From Comamonadaceae bacterium G21597-S1 (lineage in GTDB: Bacteria > Pseudomonadota > Gammaproteobacteria > Burkholderiales > Burkholderiaceae_C), in NCBI GenBank assembly GCA_027214345.1, contig JAPWHR010000005.1, positions 239,783 through 303,782 on the forward strand: a DNA stretch of 64,000 nucleotides, given 5' to 3'. A program made the translations under genes and the position numbers. Below, in pieces: positions 60,971 to 64,000 of this stretch. The notes under the pieces were generated by a model, which made no database searches, had not been told where the DNA came from, and was given only the letters and a program-made list of their open reading frames with translations. The stretch's first letter is position 1. Every line of letters starts with the position of its first letter.

Positions 60971-62416
60971 ATGAAAGATCGGACCCGCGAGCGCGACTAC
61001 CCCCGCATGGAGCAAACAAATCCCCGGTCCGGTACCGTGCTCAGCTGGCTCGGCCAATGGCTCGACCAGCACGATCACGCACTGCCAGCGCGCGTGGCCC
61101 GCGCGCTGGCCGACCTGGACCGCCGTAGCGAGATCTTGATCGGCTGGGTACAGGCCGCGCTGATCTCCGTACTCGGCGCGTTGTATCTGGTGGCGCCCGG
61201 CACCGCTCCGACCGACGCCCGGTTCCATCCGGTGCCGTGGGCGCTCGGCCTGTATGCGGGATTCACCGTGGTGCGGCTGGTGCTGGCCTACCGTGGCCGG
61301 CTGAACCTGGTGCTGCGCGTCCTGTCGGTGCTGGTGGACATCGGCATGTTGATGCTCACCATCTGGAGCTTCCACCTGCAGTATGGCCAGCCGGCGGCGT
61401 TCTACCTCAAGGCGCCGACCCTGCTGTACGTGTTCATCTTCATCGCGCTGCGTGCATTGACCTTTGCGCCGGCCTATGTGTTGTTCACCGGCCTGGTCGC
61501 CGCGGCCGGCTGGCTGGCTCTGTTGTCGTATGCCCTGATGGCCGAAGGCGGCGCGGAACTGGTCACCCACGACTACGTGCAATACATGACGTCGGCCCGC
61601 ATCCTGATCGGCGGTGAGGTCGATCGCGTGGTTTCGATCCTGATCGTCACGTTGGTGTTGTCGGTGGCGGTGGCACGGGCGCGCCAGTTGCTGTTCAATG
61701 CGGTCGGCGATCAGGCCGCGGTCTCGCAGTTGTCGCGTTTCTTTGCACCGGAGGTCGCCCAGCAGTTGTCCGCGGCCGACGAATTGCTGCAGTCGGGTGA
61801 TGGCGAGCAGCGCCAGAGCGCGGCCATGTTCATCGACCTGCGTGGTTTCACGACCCTGGCCTCGCAGCTGCCGCCGCGCGAACTGATCGACATCCTGCGC
61901 GGCTACCAGTCGATCGCGGTCCCCGTCATTCACCGGCACAACGGCAGCATCACGACCTACCTGGGCGACGGCATCATGGTCACGTTCGGCGCAACAAAGG
62001 CCTCGAGCCACTATTGCGCCGACGCCATGCGCTGCGGCGAGGCGTTGCTGCAGGCGCTGGCCGACTGGCAGTCGCAACGCCAGGCACAAGGCCTGCCGGC
62101 GCCCGGCGTCGGTATCGGCGTCGACAGCGGGACCGTGACCTGCGGCGTGATCGGGGACGAAGGCCGGCTGGAATACGCCATCATCGGCAACCCCGTGAAT
62201 CGGGCAGCCAAGCTGCAGAACCACACGAAGCGGGCGTCGGTGCGCGGACTGGCCAGCGAAGCGTGCTTCCAGCGCGCCTGCGAGCAGGGTTATGCGCCGC
62301 GCGGCGGCGCGCATCGGGTCCTGCCGGACTGCCGCGTCGCGGGTGTCACCGACCCGATGGCGCTGGTGGTGCTGGGCGAGGCAGCGCCGGATGCCGCTGC
62401 CCATGCTGCCTCGTGA
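60971..62416 (+). CDS. Membrane-anchored class III nucleotide cyclase-like protein
   Basis: A protein of 481 residues from ATG 60971, or 469 from ATG 61007. About six N-terminal helices (to near residue 225, shorter form) precede a class III catalytic domain with SAAMFIDLRGFTTLAS (metal Asp277) and TTYLGDGIMVTFG (Asp321). The adenine-binding Lys position holds Thr317, and the usual transition-state Arg after VN is Lys402. This may be a variant cyclase with altered activity. No sensor domain is recognised in the membrane region. Confidence 0.85.
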   Translation: MKDRTRERDYPRMEQTNPRSGTVLSWLGQWLDQHDHALPARVARALADLDRRSEILIGWVQAALISVLGALYLVAPGTAPTDARFHPVPWALGLYAGFTVVRLVLAYRGRLNLVLRVLSVLVDIGMLMLTIWSFHLQYGQPAAFYLKAPTLLYVFIFIALRALTFAPAYVLFTGLVAAAGWLALLSYALMAEGGAELVTHDYVQYMTSARILIGGEVDRVVSILIVTLVLSVAVARARQLLFNAVGDQAAVSQLSRFFAPEVAQQLSAADELLQSGDGEQRQSAAMFIDLRGFTTLASQLPPRELIDILRGYQSIAVPVIHRHNGSITTYLGDGIMVTFGATKASSHYCADAMRCGEALLQALADWQSQRQAQGLPAPGVGIGVDSGTVTCGVIGDEGRLEYAIIGNPVNRAAKLQNHTKRASVRGLASEACFQRACEQGYAPRGGAHRVLPDCRVAGVTDPMALVVLGEAAPDAAAHAAS

Positions 62417-62461
62417 TGCGCCGGCGCGCCGCGACCACGGCAGGCCGGCGTCGCCGCGGCG

Positions 62462-63067
62462 TCAATCCTTGGGGGGTTCTTCGGCGTCGCCGACGGCAGA
62501 CGGCGGCTCCGGCTGCGGTGGCCGGGCGGCGATGGCCCGGTTGACGGCCGCTGCTGCGGGCGGCGGTGGTGCCGGGCTCGCCGCGGCGGCAGGACGCGGC
62601 GTCTCCGGCTCCGATGTGGCGAGCGGCAACTCCAGCGTGATGGTCGGGGCGCCGGCTTGCGTCGGTGCCAGGGTGGCCGACCGGGTCGCGACCTGCGTCA
62701 GCTTGTATCGGTCGTCGATCACGCTGCCGACACGGTATGGCCGGGGATGCTGGCCTTCGATGGAGATCAGCGCAACGCCGCCGGACGTCCGCCCGGCCAC
62801 GACGCCGAGCAAGCGCATGCGACCGCCCGGGTCCTGTGCCAGGGGGAGCGGCAGGGCCTGTGTTGCACTGGCTGGCGCAGCGTTGGCCGGGCCCAGGGCC
62901 CGCGCGAGCATCGGCACGTCGATGGACGGGGTCTCGGCGTTGACCGCGCCGGCCGTGACCGGAGCCTCGGACAGTCCGACGATCTTCAGCAGCCAGTAGG
63001 CGGCCGACAGTGCGGCCAGGACCCACAACAGGAAAGCAAGGATGCGTGACGGCCATCGGATGGTCAT
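62462..63067 (-). CDS. gspC: Type II secretion system protein C (GspC)
   Basis: A 201-residue inner-membrane clamp protein. One N-terminal helix (RILAFLLWVLAALSAAYWLL) is followed by the T2SS homology region (MRLLGVVAGRTSGGVALISI, RPYRVGSVIDD) that contacts the secretin GspD. The C-terminal part is Pro/Ala-rich and lacks a PDZ domain, as in other short betaproteobacterial GspC. It is divergent from gspG by 67 bp. Confidence 0.88.
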   Translation of the reverse strand: MTIRWPSRILAFLLWVLAALSAAYWLLKIVGLSEAPVTAGAVNAETPSIDVPMLARALGPANAAPASATQALPLPLAQDPGGRMRLLGVVAGRTSGGVALISIEGQHPRPYRVGSVIDDRYKLTQVATRSATLAPTQAGAPTITLELPLATSEPETPRPAAAASPAPPPPAAAAVNRAIAARPPQPEPPSAVGDAEEPPKD

Positions 63068-63134
63068 GGCCGATTATCATCTGCGATCGGCCTGCAGTCC
63101 GCCGGCCGCCCCCCAAAATCCAGGTGAGACCCTT

Positions 63135-63587
63135 ATGCATCCGATGTCGTCGATCACAACCGTTCGTCCGCTGGCCGCGCTGCGGCGCGGCTTCACGTTG
63201 ATCGAGCTGATGGTCGTGCTGGTCATCATCGGCGTACTGGCGGCGCTGATCGTACCCAATGTGCTCGAGCGTGCCGACGACGCGCGCACCATGGCGGCGC
63301 GGACCGACGTCAACAACCTGATGCAGGCGCTCAAGCTGTACCGCCTGGACAACCAGCGCTACCCGAGCGCGGAACAGGGCCTGGCGGCGCTGGTCACCAA
63401 GCCGACCAGCGGCCCGATCCCGTCGAACTGGAAGCCCTACATCGACAAGTTGCCGAACGACCCGTGGAGCCGTCCTTACCAGTACCTGAATCCGGGCATC
63501 CAGGGTGAGGTCGACGTGTTGTCGTTTGGCGCCGACGGGCAGGCTGGTGGCGAGGGCAAGGACGCCGATGTCGGCTCCTGGCAGTAG
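63135..63587 (+). CDS. gspG: Type II secretion major pseudopilin GspG
   Basis: A 150-residue pseudopilin. The prepilin peptidase site lies in RRGFTLIELMVVLVIIG (cleavage after Gly, Phe+1, Glu+5), followed by the GspG core LIVPNVLERADDARTMAAR, YPSAEQGLAALV and the DPWSRPYQYLNPG loop that carries the calcium-binding region. ATG 63135 gives a normal leader of about 19 residues. First gene of a T2SS pseudopilin run; gspH overlaps its end. Confidence 0.94.
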   Translation: MHPMSSITTVRPLAALRRGFTLIELMVVLVIIGVLAALIVPNVLERADDARTMAARTDVNNLMQALKLYRLDNQRYPSAEQGLAALVTKPTSGPIPSNWKPYIDKLPNDPWSRPYQYLNPGIQGEVDVLSFGADGQAGGEGKDADVGSWQ

Positions 63588-64000
63588 GCCGGGCCACACC
63601 GCGGCCTGGCGCGCGCGGGCCGGATTCACGCTGCTCGAATTGTTGCTGGTACTGGCCATCGTCGCCATGGCCACCGGCGGCGTGGCGTTTTCGATGCGCA
63701 ACATGGGCCAGAGCCAGCTCGAACGGGAGGCGCAGCGCCTGATCGCCATGCTGGAGGCCGCTCGGGCCCGCTCACGGGCCAGCGGCTTGCCGGTGTACTG
63801 GCGCAGCACCGAACAGGGCTTCGAGTTCCTCGGTCTGCCGGTGCCGTCGACCGACGAGCCGCCGGCAGCGCGGTCCGGTCGGGATTTCAGCCCTCGCATG
63901 GCCTGGCTGGGCGATGGCGTGTCGGTGCGTGACCCGCAGCTCGTGAGCCTGGGCCCGGAGCCCATCATCGGCCGCCAGCAGATCGTGTTGCAGCAGGACA
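63569..64000 (+). CDS. gspH: Type II secretion minor pseudopilin GspH (partial, C-terminus beyond window)
   Basis: The first 144 residues of GspH. The leader RARAGFTLLELLLVLAIVAM holds the prepilin cleavage site. It is followed by RNMGQSQLEREAQRLIAMLE and ARARSRASGLPVYWR, typical of GspH. The ATG at 63569 lies inside the end of gspG, in another frame, so the two are translationally coupled. The gene runs off the window. Confidence 0.88.

Noticed and set aside
1-64000. CRISPR arrays, tRNA or rRNA genes, insertion sequences, prophage
   Set aside because: No regularly spaced repeats, no tRNA-like cloverleaf, and no transposase, integrase or phage structural motif was seen on either strand.

Overview
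The window looks like chromosome from a high-GC betaproteobacterium of the order Burkholderiales, most likely Alcaligenaceae-like. The signs are three Bug-type (TctC) solute receptors, a fused MrpA/MrpB cation antiporter, a cbb3 oxidase block with its own FNR regulator, and dense, mostly short operons. No rRNA, tRNA, CRISPR array, insertion sequence or phage gene was seen. Base composition looks even, so this reads as stable chromosome rather than an island. The genus is inference.

Layout. 0-8.5 kb: the start of a D-aminoacylase-type amidohydrolase (cut by the window edge), an MmyB-type XRE regulator divergent from a small membrane protein, a Bug-Bug-RraA operon, an FAD monooxygenase, a DUF1439-like protein, a RidA protein and a P-loop kinase. 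8.5-17 kb: class I fumarase, then the overlapping operon mrpA(B)-C-D-E-F-G and a UPF0114 membrane protein. 17-28.4 kb: acetyl-CoA synthetase, a histidine phosphatase, cytochrome c, ilvD with a divergent LysR regulator, lgt, and a malonate operon (malonyl-CoA decarboxylase, enoyl-CoA hydratase, malonyl-CoA synthetase). 28.4-40 kb: a microaerobic respiration block made of uspA, ccoI-ccoS, ccoNOQPGH, a small membrane protein, fnr, hemN and a UreH-like membrane protein. This block has FNR-box-like sites in front of uspA/ccoI, ccoN and fnr/hemN.

40-44.5 kb: a 59-residue membrane protein with a good promoter, a pirin-monooxygenase-FAH-Nudix operon and a Bcr/CflA-type efflux pump. 44.5-48.6 kb: a signalling set of Ser/Thr kinase, c-heme HAMP sensor and cyclase-FHA protein, next to a Cu,Zn superoxide dismutase. 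48.7-52.2 kb: a DctP-DctQ-DctM TRAP transporter with an acetyltransferase. 52.2-58.7 kb: a lipid/membrane group with a very large patatin-like protein, an MscS channel and a zinc phospholipase C-like secreted protein. 58.7-64 kb: a third Bug receptor, an SDR enzyme, a membrane-anchored cyclase, and the start of a type II secretion locus (gspC divergent from gspG-gspH).

The best candidates for new biology are the kinase/c-heme sensor/cyclase-FHA group, the patatin whose catalytic Ser and Asp are separated by a membrane insert, and paired FNR sites with the same 41-bp centre spacing at both fnr and ccoN.
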